A DNA stretch of 64,000 nucleotides from Brevibacterium yomogidense (GCF_016107685.1 NZ_JABASY010000001.1:400187-464186); one strand, 5' to 3'; shown: positions 36,701 to 45,002, numbered from the stretch's first letter. Made by a program: numbers and translations. Notes: generated by a model from the letters alone, not told the origin.

Positions 36701-36739
36701 CTCACCGCGGACGACGTGCGCGACCTCCTGGAGGGGTGA
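33719..36739 (+). CDS. SNF2-family DEAD-like helicase/ATPase
   Basis: A 1006-residue protein. The C-terminal two thirds is a Swi2/Snf2 motor: motif I DDMGLGKT near 565, the Walker B box VVDEAQFAKN near 661, TGTPVENSLDDLWALL, motif V/VI region FLLSLKAGGFGLTLTEAD and QAIDRVHRIGQ near 940. It would translocate along DNA and remodel protein-DNA complexes, like RapA/HepA relatives. The N-terminal third (about 1-500) has no motif I can name. GTG 33719 follows from the GTGA overlap. The longer upstream frame lies within the hydrolase gene. Confidence 0.9.
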   Translation: MSNGDAGAPREPDAPRDPEWKRLLTPVVRSALQGQETTRYALSFELFADEARGWFYSSTLEPLERGRLEAGDAWFVGVRPMEEGNRPGTYRRGGLTWRSFAQRGRGPDEPVRALLDQIHRLSRDDRNLNPGDAGVLRLDRYPSPLLWTLLERLTTAGVALVGGGLLTGVTLGAEALKRFDLRRDRRGRVHVEPEVAVDGRRADSFSLIGSHGFAALHGDLSTPGAALELTLAPLDRPIAPHEVDLMRRRDPLVVDARDEAEFTDEFFPVLRSVAPVTSDDATVELPEAQPPRLCLLVVFGADDDAELHWSWQYSGPRRELPVLPAGATSRTDDSGLRGRDTVAEAAVRDRVAPVWPGAGTKEREDLAGVDTAEFTVRVLPHLEAMDCIHVEVSGARPDYRELTEPPTVTVTSEETESRDWFDLGFQVTVAGRTVPFANVFKAIAQGRKKILLPDKSYLSLDHPAFDRLKELIARAEEVGEWDPQAPKISRFQVSLWEDFVDVADESEAAVTWRQTVGALRDLEDIPRPDPPAGLTAQLRGYQEEGYAWLSFLHDHGLGGILADDMGLGKTVQTLALMVRAREQEPSAPFLVVAPSSVVGVWKAEAARFAPGLNVRVIDATRAKRATALADEVQGADVVVTSYALLRLDADDYAGLRWAGLVVDEAQFAKNRTTLVYDALARLRAPFRLAITGTPVENSLDDLWALLSLTAPGLFPSPVAFRENFTKPIARGVAPHRLELLKRRIRPFVLRRTKEQVVEELPPKQEQIRTVDLLPEHRKVYDAVLQRERKKVLGLLDDVRTPGMDRGRFIVFRSLTLLRMLALDPAIVDDDQHAGVMSSKLHALMEDLDRVLGDDHRVLVFSQFTSFLDRIGEALTDRGIGHVRLDGSTRNRDDVVSRFRNGGAGVFLLSLKAGGFGLTLTEADYVFLVDPWWNPAAETQAIDRVHRIGQDSSVMVYRMVAAGTIEEKVLDLQRKKTVLTDALWGDGEDGAFSAALTADDVRDLLEG

Positions 36740-36748
36740 CAGGGCAGC

Positions 36749-38959
36749 TCAGACCAGCAGGCCGATCCGCAGAGCGTCGAGGATCGCGGCGTGGACGTTG
36801 CGGCTGGTCGTCGCGTCGCCCACACGGAACAGCGCGTACCCGTCGCGCAGCTCAGGAGCCTCTGCGCGCTCGCCCTCCACCAGCGTGAGCACCGAACCTC
36901 CCGCAGCCTCTGGCCCGGCAGCAGCAGCCTCCGACCCTGCAACCGCAGCGGCAGTGGCCTCCTGGGGCCCCGCTGTGCCCACTGTGTCCTGCCGCGCAGA
37001 CGCCCCGCTGAGCTCCCCGACCCGCAGAGCGCCCAGCGGGTCGACGAACGCGTCGTGATCGATCGCACCGTGGTTGCGGGAACCGTCGCGCAGTCCCCAG
37101 TACAGCTCGTCGTTGGGGGTCGTCCCGTGATCGACGACCACCGCGTCGACCTCCAGGACCGCGTCCGTGTCCGCGTACTCGCTGCGCAGCGTCGCCTGCA
37201 GGCCGCTGTCCGTCTCCTCGACCGCGAGGAGCCGCTCCGTCAGACGGGTCTGCACACCGTGCTCCGCCATCACCGTGAGATACGCAGGCGAATTCATCGA
37301 ACCCACGTCCACCGCGAGGGTGCGCTCCGGCGTCGCGTAGACGACCTCGGCACCACCCCTCACCAGGCGTTCCACCGCGTCGACCGCCGGGTAGAATCCG
37401 TGGTCGTCGTACACGAGGACCCGCTGACCCGCCGTGACCGGTGATGTCATGACGTCCCACACGTCGAGCACGTGCTCGCTGCCCTCACAGATCTCCGTAT
37501 CCGGCATGCCACCCGTGGCGACGATGACGACGTCCGGCGCGTACGACAGCACCGTCTCCTCGTCGGCGAGGACGTTGAACCGCACGTCGACCCCGTTCTT
37601 GCGGACCTGCTGCAGCCGCCAGTCGACGATCCCGATGAGGTCCCGCCGCCGGTCCGACCGGGCCGCGATCGCGACCTGACCCCCGTGGGTGTCCGAGGCC
37701 TCGAGCAGGGTGACGTCGTGACCGCGCACGCCGCACACGCGGGCGGCCTCGAGACCGGCAGGGCCGGCGCCCACGACGACGACCCGCCGCGACCTCGGCG
37801 CCGGTCCCAGCGAGCGGACGCTCTGCGGCAGCGTCGCCTCCCTGCCGGTCGCGGGATTGTGGATGCAGTGGGCGGACCCGGACACGTAGATCGCGTCCAG
37901 GCAGGCGTTCGCACCCACGCAGGGGCGGATGTCGTCCTCCCGCCCCTCGGCCATCTTCTTCACGAGATACGGGTCTGCGATCTGGGCGCGGGTCATGCCG
38001 ATGAGGTCGACACAGCCGTCGTCGACGGCGTATCGGGCGGTGGGGACGTCCGCGATGCGGGTGGCGTGGAGGACGGGGATCGACACCTCCGACCGCACCT
38101 TCCGGCACAGCTCGAGGAACGGTGCGGACGGCGTGCCCATGCCGGGGATCGACTGCGCCAGCGCCCGATCGGACTCGATCCGCCCACCGGTGATGGAGAC
38201 GAATGCGACGCCGTGCTCCACGTACTCCTGCAGGATCGCGATCGCATCATCGGAGGAGAGCCCGTCCTCCCGCAGCTGGTCCATGCTCATGCGCACGCCT
38301 ACCACGAAGTCCTCGGGCACCGCCGCCCGCACCGCGTCGATGAGGCGCAGTGGGAAGCGCAGACGGTTCTCGAGCGACCCGCCGTACTCGTCGTCGCGGT
38401 GGTTGAGCCACGGGGAGACGAACGCGTCCATGAGGTGGCCCCAGTGCTGGAGCTCCAGGCCGTCCAGACCGGCGTCGGCGACCCTGCGGGCGGCGTCCGC
38501 GTAGTCGGCGATGATGCGGTCGATGTCCCAGTCCTCCGCCTCCTTCGCGAAGGAGCGGTGGGCAGGCTCCCGGTAGCGGCTGGAGGACACGAGTGGCAGC
38601 CAGTCGCCCGTGAAGTTCGACGACCGGGCGCCCAGGTGGGTCACCTGGATCATCACCTTCGTGTCGAGGGCGTGGACCTCGTCGGACAGTTTCCGCAGCC
38701 AGGGGACGACGTCGTCCGTGCTCAGGTCGATGTTGCCGAACGCGGCGGGGGAGTCGCGGGCGACGATCGCGGATCCGCCGATCATCGTGAGTCCCAGCCC
38801 GCCCTTCGCCTTCTCCACGTGGTAGCGGCGGTACCGGTCCGCGGGCATGCCGTCGTCGGTGTACGCCGGTTCGTGCGACGTCGACACGATCCTGTTGCGC
38901 AGCCGCAGGGGACCGATCGAGAACGGCGTGAGCAGCGGGTCCGAGGCGGGGGATGTCAT
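36749..38959 (-). CDS. NADH:flavin oxidoreductase, N-demethylase-like (DgcA/StcD/TMADH family)
   Basis: A 736-residue protein. Residues about 1-340 are an FMN TIM barrel of the old-yellow-enzyme type (LRLRNRIVSTSHEPAY, LELQHWGHLMDAFVSPWLN). Next is a Cys cluster, CVGANAC and AHC (Cys347, Cys353, Cys365), with CIHNPATGRE. The rest is a Rossmann FAD/NAD domain (VVVVGAGPAGLEAARV). The CVGA form of the cluster, rather than CxGC, resembles dimethylglycine and stachydrine/N-methylproline demethylases more than dienoyl-CoA reductases. An Ala/Gly-rich insertion lies near the C-terminus. GGAGG lies nine bases before ATG 38959. It is divergent from a GntR regulator and next to aconitase X. Confidence 0.8.
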   Translation of the reverse strand: MTSPASDPLLTPFSIGPLRLRNRIVSTSHEPAYTDDGMPADRYRRYHVEKAKGGLGLTMIGGSAIVARDSPAAFGNIDLSTDDVVPWLRKLSDEVHALDTKVMIQVTHLGARSSNFTGDWLPLVSSSRYREPAHRSFAKEAEDWDIDRIIADYADAARRVADAGLDGLELQHWGHLMDAFVSPWLNHRDDEYGGSLENRLRFPLRLIDAVRAAVPEDFVVGVRMSMDQLREDGLSSDDAIAILQEYVEHGVAFVSITGGRIESDRALAQSIPGMGTPSAPFLELCRKVRSEVSIPVLHATRIADVPTARYAVDDGCVDLIGMTRAQIADPYLVKKMAEGREDDIRPCVGANACLDAIYVSGSAHCIHNPATGREATLPQSVRSLGPAPRSRRVVVVGAGPAGLEAARVCGVRGHDVTLLEASDTHGGQVAIAARSDRRRDLIGIVDWRLQQVRKNGVDVRFNVLADEETVLSYAPDVVIVATGGMPDTEICEGSEHVLDVWDVMTSPVTAGQRVLVYDDHGFYPAVDAVERLVRGGAEVVYATPERTLAVDVGSMNSPAYLTVMAEHGVQTRLTERLLAVEETDSGLQATLRSEYADTDAVLEVDAVVVDHGTTPNDELYWGLRDGSRNHGAIDHDAFVDPLGALRVGELSGASARQDTVGTAGPQEATAAAVAGSEAAAAGPEAAGGSVLTLVEGERAEAPELRDGYALFRVGDATTSRNVHAAILDALRIGLLV

Positions 38960-39015
38960 GAGGGGGAACCTCCAGCGCATCGCGTGTCCGGCTCGCGGCG
39001 TTGCGAGACGGGTGA

Positions 39016-39044
39016 TCGGTAATCGATTACCGAGTACATGTACT
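39016..39044. promoter_or_regulatory. two abutting perfect palindromes, probable operator of the GntR/FCD regulator
   Basis: An 18-base perfect palindrome TCGGTAATCGATTACCGA (39016-39033) shares its last base with a 12-base one, AGTACATGTACT (39033-39044). Both have GT...AC arms like FCD-family sites. A plus-strand TACTGT (39041-39046) could be the -10 box of the regulator gene. The region lies between two divergent genes. Confidence 0.65.
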
Positions 39045-39130
39045 GTAGTGACACGGACCACACGAGCGCAAGGGGTGCGGATCAGCGCATCCCGGTGCAG
39101 GACGATGACCTGACGAGGAGGAGGTGGCGC

Positions 39131-39736
39131 ATGTCGCTGCGGGAGCAGGCCCTCGAGGAGATCCGCTCGGCCATCAGCGTGGGTGACCTGGGGGAGGACC
39201 GGATCTTCTCCGCCGCGGGACTCGCGAAGACGCTGGGCATGTCGCTCAGCCCGGTGCGGGAGGCGATGATGTCGCTCGTCGCAGAGGGCACGGTCGAGGC
39301 GGTCCCCAACCGCGGATACAGGCTGGTCCCCGTCGCGCGGGCAGACCTCGACGAGATCCTGCGCCTCCGCCTCATCCTCGCGGAGCCTGCCGTGCAGGCG
39401 CTCTGCGCCTCCCGGGATCCCGCGACCGTGGCGGACCTCCGCACCGCCGCAGACGATGCCGTCACCGCCGCCGAGGCCGCAGACCGGAAGGGCTTCTTCG
39501 CTGCGGACCGCAGATTCCACTACCTCGTCCTCAGCAGGGGGCTGGGCGGCCGTGCCGCCTCGATCGGCCTGCGGCTGCGCGACCAGAGCCGGGTCGCCCA
39601 CGACGAGGAGAAGCCGCAGCAGGCGGATCAGGAGAGTGCCGTGCAGCTGCACCGGCTCATCGACCTCATCGCGGAGGGGGATGCCGCGGGAGCGGTGGAA
39701 CTCGTCGATGACAACCTGCGGTACTTCCTGAAATGA
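39131..39736 (+). CDS. GntR family transcriptional regulator, FCD subfamily
   Basis: A 201-residue regulator. The N-terminal winged helix has the GntR pattern FSAAGLAKTLGMSLSPVREAM and VPNRGYRLVPV. The C-terminal helical FCD domain has the metal-type residues DRRFHYLVLSRG and LHRLIDLIAEGD. ATG 39131 with GGAGGAGG upstream gives a normal length; a longer frame starts inside the palindromes and is rejected. It probably represses itself and the divergent flavoprotein gene through the palindromes, with an amino-acid-related effector (inference). Confidence 0.88.
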   Translation: MSLREQALEEIRSAISVGDLGEDRIFSAAGLAKTLGMSLSPVREAMMSLVAEGTVEAVPNRGYRLVPVARADLDEILRLRLILAEPAVQALCASRDPATVADLRTAADDAVTAAEAADRKGFFAADRRFHYLVLSRGLGGRAASIGLRLRDQSRVAHDEEKPQQADQESAVQLHRLIDLIAEGDAAGAVELVDDNLRYFLK

Positions 39737-39811
39737 CGGGCGCGGCCATGACGGTGCGCGGAGACCAGGACGGGTGCGGACCATGGCGGTCCGTGCACAG
39801 GGGAGGGTGAC

Positions 39812-41083
39812 ATGTCGATGATGCCGGTGCCGCCGCTGCACCTCACGGAGGAGCAGGAAGCGCAGCTGAAGGGTGCACACGGACCGGCGGTCGCGATGGC
39901 GATGCGTGTGGTCGTCGGGATCGCGCAGGTCAAGGGCGCGACGAGACTCATCGACGTGGAGGGTGTGCACATCGATTCATGTCTGTTCCACGGGCAGAGC
40001 GGCATCGACTTCGTGGGGAAGCTGGTGGACGCGGGGGCGCGGGTCCGGGTGCCGACGACGACGAACGTGGGTTCGGTGAACCTCCTCCACCCCGAGCTTC
40101 CCGCCCGCACCCCGGACATTGAGGCCGACGGCACGGAGCTCATGCGGCTCTACGGTGAGCTGGGGGTCGAGCAGACCTGGACGTGCGCGCCGTACCAGCT
40201 GCCGGATCGACCCGGCTTCGGTGCGCATGTCGCGTGGGCGGAGTCGAACGCGATCGTGTTCGCCAACTCCGTGCTGGGGGCGCGCACCGACAGGTACGGG
40301 GACTTCCTCGACGTCTGTGCCGCCATCACCGGTTGCGCCCCGCTCGCCGGGCTGCACCTCGACGAGGAGCGGCGCGCCACCCACCACATCGACGTGACCA
40401 GCATCTCGATCGACGGGGAGCACGTCTACCCGCTGCTGGGCTACCTCGTGGGGCAGGTCGTGGGGACTGGTGTTCCTGTGCTGACCGGCCTGGCGGGGGA
40501 GCCGACAGAGGACGACCTCAGAGCGCTGGGCGCCGCTGCGGCCTGCTCCGGCGGGGTGGCCCTCTTCCACATCGAGGGCGTGACGCCCGAATGCGGCCAG
40601 CTCAGCGACGTCTGCGACCCGACGCTCATCCCGACGACGGTGCTCACGGCCGATGACCTGACCCGTGCCCAGGACGAGCTGACGACTGCGACGCCCCACG
40701 CCTCCGTCGATGCGATCTGTCTGGGGACTCCGCACGCGTCATTGGCACAGCTGCGGCGGGTCGCCCACCTGCTGCGGCACCACGACCGGACTCCCCGGAT
40801 CCCGATCTGGGTGAACACCGGCCGGTTCACGGCGGACGCGCTCGCCGTCGACCACCCTGAGGACCACGCGGCGCTCGTATACGCGGGCGTCCGTGTCGTC
40901 ACGGACACCTGCACCTATCTGCTGCCGCGCCTGCACGACGACTGGCGGACCGTCATGACCGATTCCGCGAAGTGGGCGTATTACGGGCCGGCGAACGTGG
41001 GAGCACAGGTCGTCTTCGCGTCCCTCGAGCAGTGCGTGACGGCAGCGATGGCCGGCGGCGCCGGTGACGGGGGGCTCCGATGA
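39812..41083 (+). CDS. aconitase X catalytic (large) subunit
   Basis: A 423-residue AcnX catalytic-domain protein. Features include LTEEQEAQLKGAHGPAVAMA, HIDSCLFHGQSGIDFVGKL, RVPTTTNVGSVNLL, WAESNAIVFANSVLGART and FHIEGVTPE. Characterised bacterial AcnX enzymes dehydrate cis-3-hydroxy-L-proline to an imine of proline, using an Fe-S cluster; the archaeal ones act on phosphomevalonate. GGAGGG precedes ATG 39812. Its stop overlaps the small-subunit start (ATGA), giving a two-protein enzyme rather than the fused form. With the demethylase-like neighbour, a (hydroxy)proline-betaine pathway is a reasonable guess. Confidence 0.87.
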   Translation: MSMMPVPPLHLTEEQEAQLKGAHGPAVAMAMRVVVGIAQVKGATRLIDVEGVHIDSCLFHGQSGIDFVGKLVDAGARVRVPTTTNVGSVNLLHPELPARTPDIEADGTELMRLYGELGVEQTWTCAPYQLPDRPGFGAHVAWAESNAIVFANSVLGARTDRYGDFLDVCAAITGCAPLAGLHLDEERRATHHIDVTSISIDGEHVYPLLGYLVGQVVGTGVPVLTGLAGEPTEDDLRALGAAAACSGGVALFHIEGVTPECGQLSDVCDPTLIPTTVLTADDLTRAQDELTTATPHASVDAICLGTPHASLAQLRRVAHLLRHHDRTPRIPIWVNTGRFTADALAVDHPEDHAALVYAGVRVVTDTCTYLLPRLHDDWRTVMTDSAKWAYYGPANVGAQVVFASLEQCVTAAMAGGAGDGGLR

Positions 41084-41532
41084 CCGGCGACCAGACGGAC
41101 CTCGTCGTCGCGCGAGTGCTGCATCCCGGATCCGGGTCGGGCCGCACGTTTTCGATCGCACCGGTGTCCTTCTGGGGAGGGGTGGACGCGGACGGGACCG
41201 TGGCGGACGTCCACCATCCGGCGCACGGGGAGTCGTTGACGGGCAGGGCACTCGTCCTCGAGACGTCGAAGGGATCGTCGTCAGGATCGAGCGTGCTGGC
41301 CGAACTCATCGTGACCGGCCAGGCGCCGGCGCTCATCGTGGTGAGCGAACCGGACGCCGTCATCGTGTCCGGCTGTCTCGCGGCAGCGGAGATCTCCGGG
41401 ATCCGACTGCCGGTCGTGCAGGTGACCCGCGGGGATCTCGTGCGACTGGGTGAGACGCGCGCACTCACCGTCGACTGCGCGGAGACGCCGATCGGGCAGC
41501 TCACGCGTGTGGGGGCCGACAGGTCCCCCTGA
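41080..41532 (+). CDS. aconitase X swivel-domain (small) subunit
   Basis: A 150-residue AcnX swivel-domain (DUF126) protein. ADVHHPAHGESLTGRALVLETSKGSSSGSSVLAEL is the family signature region, with the SKGSSSGS loop that closes the active site over the substrate. It overlaps the large subunit by four bases. Both together would make one hydro-lyase. The stop at 41532 is followed by about 500 bases without an intact gene. Confidence 0.88.
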   Translation: MTGDQTDLVVARVLHPGSGSGRTFSIAPVSFWGGVDADGTVADVHHPAHGESLTGRALVLETSKGSSSGSSVLAELIVTGQAPALIVVSEPDAVIVSGCLAAAEISGIRLPVVQVTRGDLVRLGETRALTVDCAETPIGQLTRVGADRSP

Positions 41533-41566
41533 GGGGCCGCCCGTTGGGTCTGCTGCTGAGCCGGTC

Positions 41567-41815
41567 TCAGCCCTCCACGGTGAAGATGAGGTCGTGCCAC
41601 TCCTTGTGGGGGTGCGGCGGTGTTCTCCATGAGCACGTGCTTGATCTGGGTGTACTCGTCCAGCGAGTACTGCGACATGTCGTTGCCGAACCCGGAGGCC
41701 TTGTAGCCGCCGTGGGGCATCTCGCTGATGATCGGGATGTGGTCGTTGATCCACACGCAGCCGGCCTGGATCTCTCGTGACGCACGCTGCGCGCGGAAGA
41801 CCGAGTTCGTCCACG
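41567..41815 (-). pseudogene. C-terminal remnant of a gamma-aminobutyraldehyde dehydrogenase (PatD-like)
   Basis: The minus strand encodes only the end of an aldehyde dehydrogenase: WTNSVFRAQRASREIQAG, CVWINDHIPIISEMPHGGYK, SGFGNDMSQYSLDEYTQIKH and then, after a frameshift near 41610, KEWHDLIFTVEG and a stop. VNDHIPI-type and EMPHGGYK motifs are typical of PatD/YdcW enzymes, which oxidise 4-aminobutanal or 3-aminopropanal. About 390 N-terminal residues with the catalytic Cys are gone. It follows the aminotransferase gene on the same strand, so the intact ancestor was probably part of the same polyamine or omega-amino-acid operon. Confidence 0.75.
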
Positions 41816-41839
41816 CGCACCCACGCCCCCACACACGCT

Positions 41840-41873
41840 GAAGGGGGACCGGCGCGATGGCCGATCCCCCTTC
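41840..41873. terminator. hairpin, likely terminator
   Basis: GAAGGGGGA (41840-41848) pairs perfectly with TCCCCCTTC (41865-41873) around a 16-base loop. It lies between the aminotransferase gene and the dehydrogenase remnant. The rest of 41533-42036 holds the remnant and nothing else recognisable. Confidence 0.6.
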
Positions 41874-42036
41874 GACGCCGCGCCGCGCTCAGGCGGTGCG
41901 GGGCCCGCCACCGCACGGAGCACGCGCCTGAGTCGGAGCACGCACACCGGGCGGGAACGGGACATCTGTGGTGGGGGCGGGAGCGGCGGTGGCGGACGTT
42001 CGACCCTGCCTCACGCCAGTCGCGCCCCCATGACGG

Positions 42037-43476
42037 TCACTCCACGTACGTGTCCGCGATGTCCAGTGCGCGGTCGATGACGTCGAGGCCCGCCAGCACG
42101 TCCTCGTCGGAGATGTTGAGCGGCGGGACGACGTGGATGCGGTTGAAGTTGGCGAACGGGAGGACGCCGCCCTCCTTGATCGCACCGAGCACGCGGTTGA
42201 GGGCCTCGGACGAGCCGCCGTACGGTGCGAGCGGCTCCTTCGTCTCCCTGTTCTTCACGAGCTCGATCGCCCAGAAGCAGCCCAGCCCGCGCACGTCGCC
42301 CACGGACGGGTGCTTGGCCTTGATCTCCTCGAGGCGCGGGCCGATGACGTCGGTGCCCAGGCGCTTCGCGTTCTCCACCATGCCCTCGTCGCGCATCGCG
42401 CCGATCGTCGCGACCGCCGCAGCGCACGCCAGCGGATGGCCGGAGTAGGTGAGGCCGCCGGGGAACTGCCGGTCGACGAACGTCTGGTAGATCGGCTCGG
42501 AGATGATGACGCCGCCCAGGGGCACGTAGCCGGAGTTCACGCCCTTCGCGAAGGTGATGAGGTCCGGGGTGATGCCCCAGTTGTCGATGGCGAGCCATTC
42601 GCCGGTGCGGCCGAACCCGGCCATCACCTCGTCCGTGATGAACATGATGCCGTGCTGCTTCGTGAGCTCCCGCACGCCCTCGAGGTACCCGGCCGGCGGC
42701 GCGTAGATCCCCGCGGTGCCCGGGACGGTCTCGAGGATGAGCGCAGCGATGTTCTGCGCGCCCTCGAGCAGGATCATGTCCTCGAGGTGGCGCAGCGCCC
42801 GCTCCGTCTCCTCCGCCTCGGTCGTCGACCCGAAGTGCGACCGGTAGGTGTAGGCCGGCATGAAGTGGACGACGCCGTCGCCGGGCGTGTCGTTGGGGAA
42901 CCGCCGGGGGTCTCCGGTCACGTTGACCGCGAGGTTCGTGCCGCCGTGATAGCTGCGGTAGGCGGACAGCACCTTCGCTCGTCCCGTGTGGAGGCGGGCC
43001 ATGCGGATCGCGTGCTCGTTCGCATCGGCGCCGCCGTTCGTGAAGAACACGTGCTCCATGCCTTCGGGGGCGATCTCCGCGATGAGGCGGGCTGCTTCCG
43101 AGCGTGCGTCGTTGACGTGCTGCGGCGCGATCGTGCAGATGTCCGCCGCCTGCTCCTGGATGGCACGGATGACGGCCGGGTGCTGGTGGCCGATGTTCGT
43201 GTTGACGAGCTGCGAGGAGAGGTCGAGCATCTCCTTGCCCTCGCCGTCCCAGATCCGGGATCCCTCCGCCTTGACGATCGTCATGGGGGAGAAGGGGCCC
43301 TGTGCCTGCCACGAGTGGAACACGTGCTTGCGGTCCAGTTCGTGGGCCGTCCGGCCACGGGCCAGCATGTCCTCCGTCACCTGCGGTGAGGTGGAGTCCG
43401 TCGCCGAGGCGGCTGCGGCCTGCGCGGTCGTGTCACCGGCGACTGCGGCCGGGTTGGTCCTGTCTGTGATGGTCAT
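42037..43476 (-). CDS. class III aminotransferase (omega-amino acid type)
   Basis: A 479-residue PLP enzyme. Landmarks: LVNTNIGHQHPAVIRAI, FFTNGGADANEHAIRMAR, SYHGGTNLA, ITDEVMAGFGRTGEW and the PLP lysine in ITFAKGVNSGYVPLGGV. It would pass the amino group of an omega-amino acid such as beta-alanine, GABA or taurine to pyruvate or 2-oxoglutarate. AAGGAG precedes the ATG at 43476. It lies 32 bases after mmsA on the same strand; mmsA would oxidise the semialdehyde formed. Beta-alanine to malonate semialdehyde to acetyl-CoA is the best fit (inference). Confidence 0.88.
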   Translation of the reverse strand: MTITDRTNPAAVAGDTTAQAAAASATDSTSPQVTEDMLARGRTAHELDRKHVFHSWQAQGPFSPMTIVKAEGSRIWDGEGKEMLDLSSQLVNTNIGHQHPAVIRAIQEQAADICTIAPQHVNDARSEAARLIAEIAPEGMEHVFFTNGGADANEHAIRMARLHTGRAKVLSAYRSYHGGTNLAVNVTGDPRRFPNDTPGDGVVHFMPAYTYRSHFGSTTEAEETERALRHLEDMILLEGAQNIAALILETVPGTAGIYAPPAGYLEGVRELTKQHGIMFITDEVMAGFGRTGEWLAIDNWGITPDLITFAKGVNSGYVPLGGVIISEPIYQTFVDRQFPGGLTYSGHPLACAAAVATIGAMRDEGMVENAKRLGTDVIGPRLEEIKAKHPSVGDVRGLGCFWAIELVKNRETKEPLAPYGGSSEALNRVLGAIKEGGVLPFANFNRIHVVPPLNISDEDVLAGLDVIDRALDIADTYVE

Positions 43477-43508
43477 CGTCGACTCCTTGATGTGAGGTGT
43501 GGGAAGAG

Positions 43509-45002
43509 TCAGCTGTTGGTGGGGAACCCGAGGTTGATGCCGCCGTGGCTGGGGTCCAGCCAGCGCTTCGTGACGACCTTGCCGCGGGTGTAGAAGTGGA
43601 CGCCTTCCGCACCGTAGGCGTGGGTGTCGCCGAACAGCGAGTTCTTCCAGCCGCCGAAGCTGAAGTAGGACATGGGGACGGGGATCGGCACGTTGACGCC
43701 GATCATGCCGACCTGGACCTCGTTCTCGAACTTGCGGGCTGCGCCGCCGTCGTTGGTGAAGATGGCGACGCCGTTGCCGTACGGGTTCGCGTTGATGAGG
43801 TCGAGGCCCTCGTCGTACGACGGCACGCGGACCACGCAGAGGACGGGGCCGAAGATCTCGTCGGTGTAGATCGACATGTCCCGGGTGACCCGGTCGAAGA
43901 GTGTCGGGTTGAGGAACGCCGCGTCGCTGTCTGCGTCCGGGCTGGTGGTGCGGCCGTCGAGGACGAGTTCCGCACCGGCCTCGATGCCGGCGTCGATGTA
44001 GCCTGCGACCTTGTCGCGGTGGGCCACGGTGATGAGCGGGCCCATGTCCGATTCGCGCGTGCCGTCGCCGATCTTCAGGCCCTTCGTGCGCTCCGCGATC
44101 TTCGCGACCAGCTCATCCGCGATCGAATCGACGGCGACGACGACGGAGATCGCCATGCAGCGTTCGCCCGCAGCGCCGTAGCCGGCGTTGACGGCGGAGT
44201 CCGCCGTGATGTCGAGGTCCGCATCGGGGAGGACCAGCATGTGGTTCTTCGCCCCGCCCAGTGCCTGGACGCGCTTGCCATGGGCGCTCGCCGTCTCGTA
44301 GATGTACTTCGCGATGGGGGTGGATCCCACGAAGGACACAGCGTCGACCTGCTCGTCCGTCAGCAGCGTGTCGACTGCTTCCTTGTCGCCGTGGATGACG
44401 TTGAAGACGCCGTCCGGCAGACCCGCTTCCTTCCAGAGCTCCGCCAGCCAGTTCGCGGCGGACGGGTCCTTCTCCGACGGCTTGAGGACGACCGTGTTGC
44501 CTGCGGCGATCGCGACGGGGAAGAACCACAGGGGCACCATCGCGGGGAAGTTGAAGGGGGAGATGATCGCGGCGACGCCCACCGGCTGGCGGACGGAGTG
44601 GACGTCCACTCCGGTCGACGCGTTCTCTGTGTGCCCTCCCTTGAGGAGGTAGGGCATGTTGCAGGCGAGTTCGACGACCTCGAGCCCGCGGCTCACCTCG
44701 CCCATCGCGTCGGACAGCACCTTGCCGTGCTCCGCCGTGATGATCGCGGCGAGTTCTTCCTTGCGCGCGTTGAGGAGCTCGCGGAAGTTGAAGAGGATCG
44801 ATGTGCGCTTGGTGAGCGACGTGTCGCGCCAGGCGGGGAACGCGTCCGCGGCGGCCTTGATGCCCTCACGGGTGCGGTCGGCGGAGGCGAGCTCCACCTT
44901 GCCGGATGTCACGCCGGTCGCCGGGTTCACGATGTCGCCGAAGCGTGCGTCGTCCGATGCGCTGACTGTCTGTCCGTTGATCCAGTGCTGAATGGTGTTC
45001 AC
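43509..45002 (-). CDS. mmsA: CoA-acylating methylmalonate/malonate-semialdehyde dehydrogenase
   Basis: A 497-residue aldehyde dehydrogenase of the MmsA/IolA type, which converts malonate or methylmalonate semialdehyde plus CoA to acetyl- or propionyl-CoA and CO2. Typical features are HWINGQTVSASDDARFGDI, PVGVAAIISPFNFPAMVPLW, the catalytic Cys282 in GAAGERCMAISV, and GVNVPIPVPMSYFSFGGWK. The start is GTG 45002, seven bases after GGAGGG; the long upstream open frame has no such signal. It is divergent from a PucR regulator and followed by the aminotransferase. Confidence 0.92.
   Translation of the reverse strand: MNTIQHWINGQTVSASDDARFGDIVNPATGVTSGKVELASADRTREGIKAAADAFPAWRDTSLTKRTSILFNFRELLNARKEELAAIITAEHGKVLSDAMGEVSRGLEVVELACNMPYLLKGGHTENASTGVDVHSVRQPVGVAAIISPFNFPAMVPLWFFPVAIAAGNTVVLKPSEKDPSAANWLAELWKEAGLPDGVFNVIHGDKEAVDTLLTDEQVDAVSFVGSTPIAKYIYETASAHGKRVQALGGAKNHMLVLPDADLDITADSAVNAGYGAAGERCMAISVVVAVDSIADELVAKIAERTKGLKIGDGTRESDMGPLITVAHRDKVAGYIDAGIEAGAELVLDGRTTSPDADSDAAFLNPTLFDRVTRDMSIYTDEIFGPVLCVVRVPSYDEGLDLINANPYGNGVAIFTNDGGAARKFENEVQVGMIGVNVPIPVPMSYFSFGGWKNSLFGDTHAYGAEGVHFYTRGKVVTKRWLDPSHGGINLGFPTNS

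Noticed and set aside
37472..39022. 516-codon open frame on the plus strand
   Set aside because: It lies fully opposite the flavoprotein gene; its Arg/Val/Gly/Asp-rich, motif-free product is the usual antisense shadow in high-G+C DNA.
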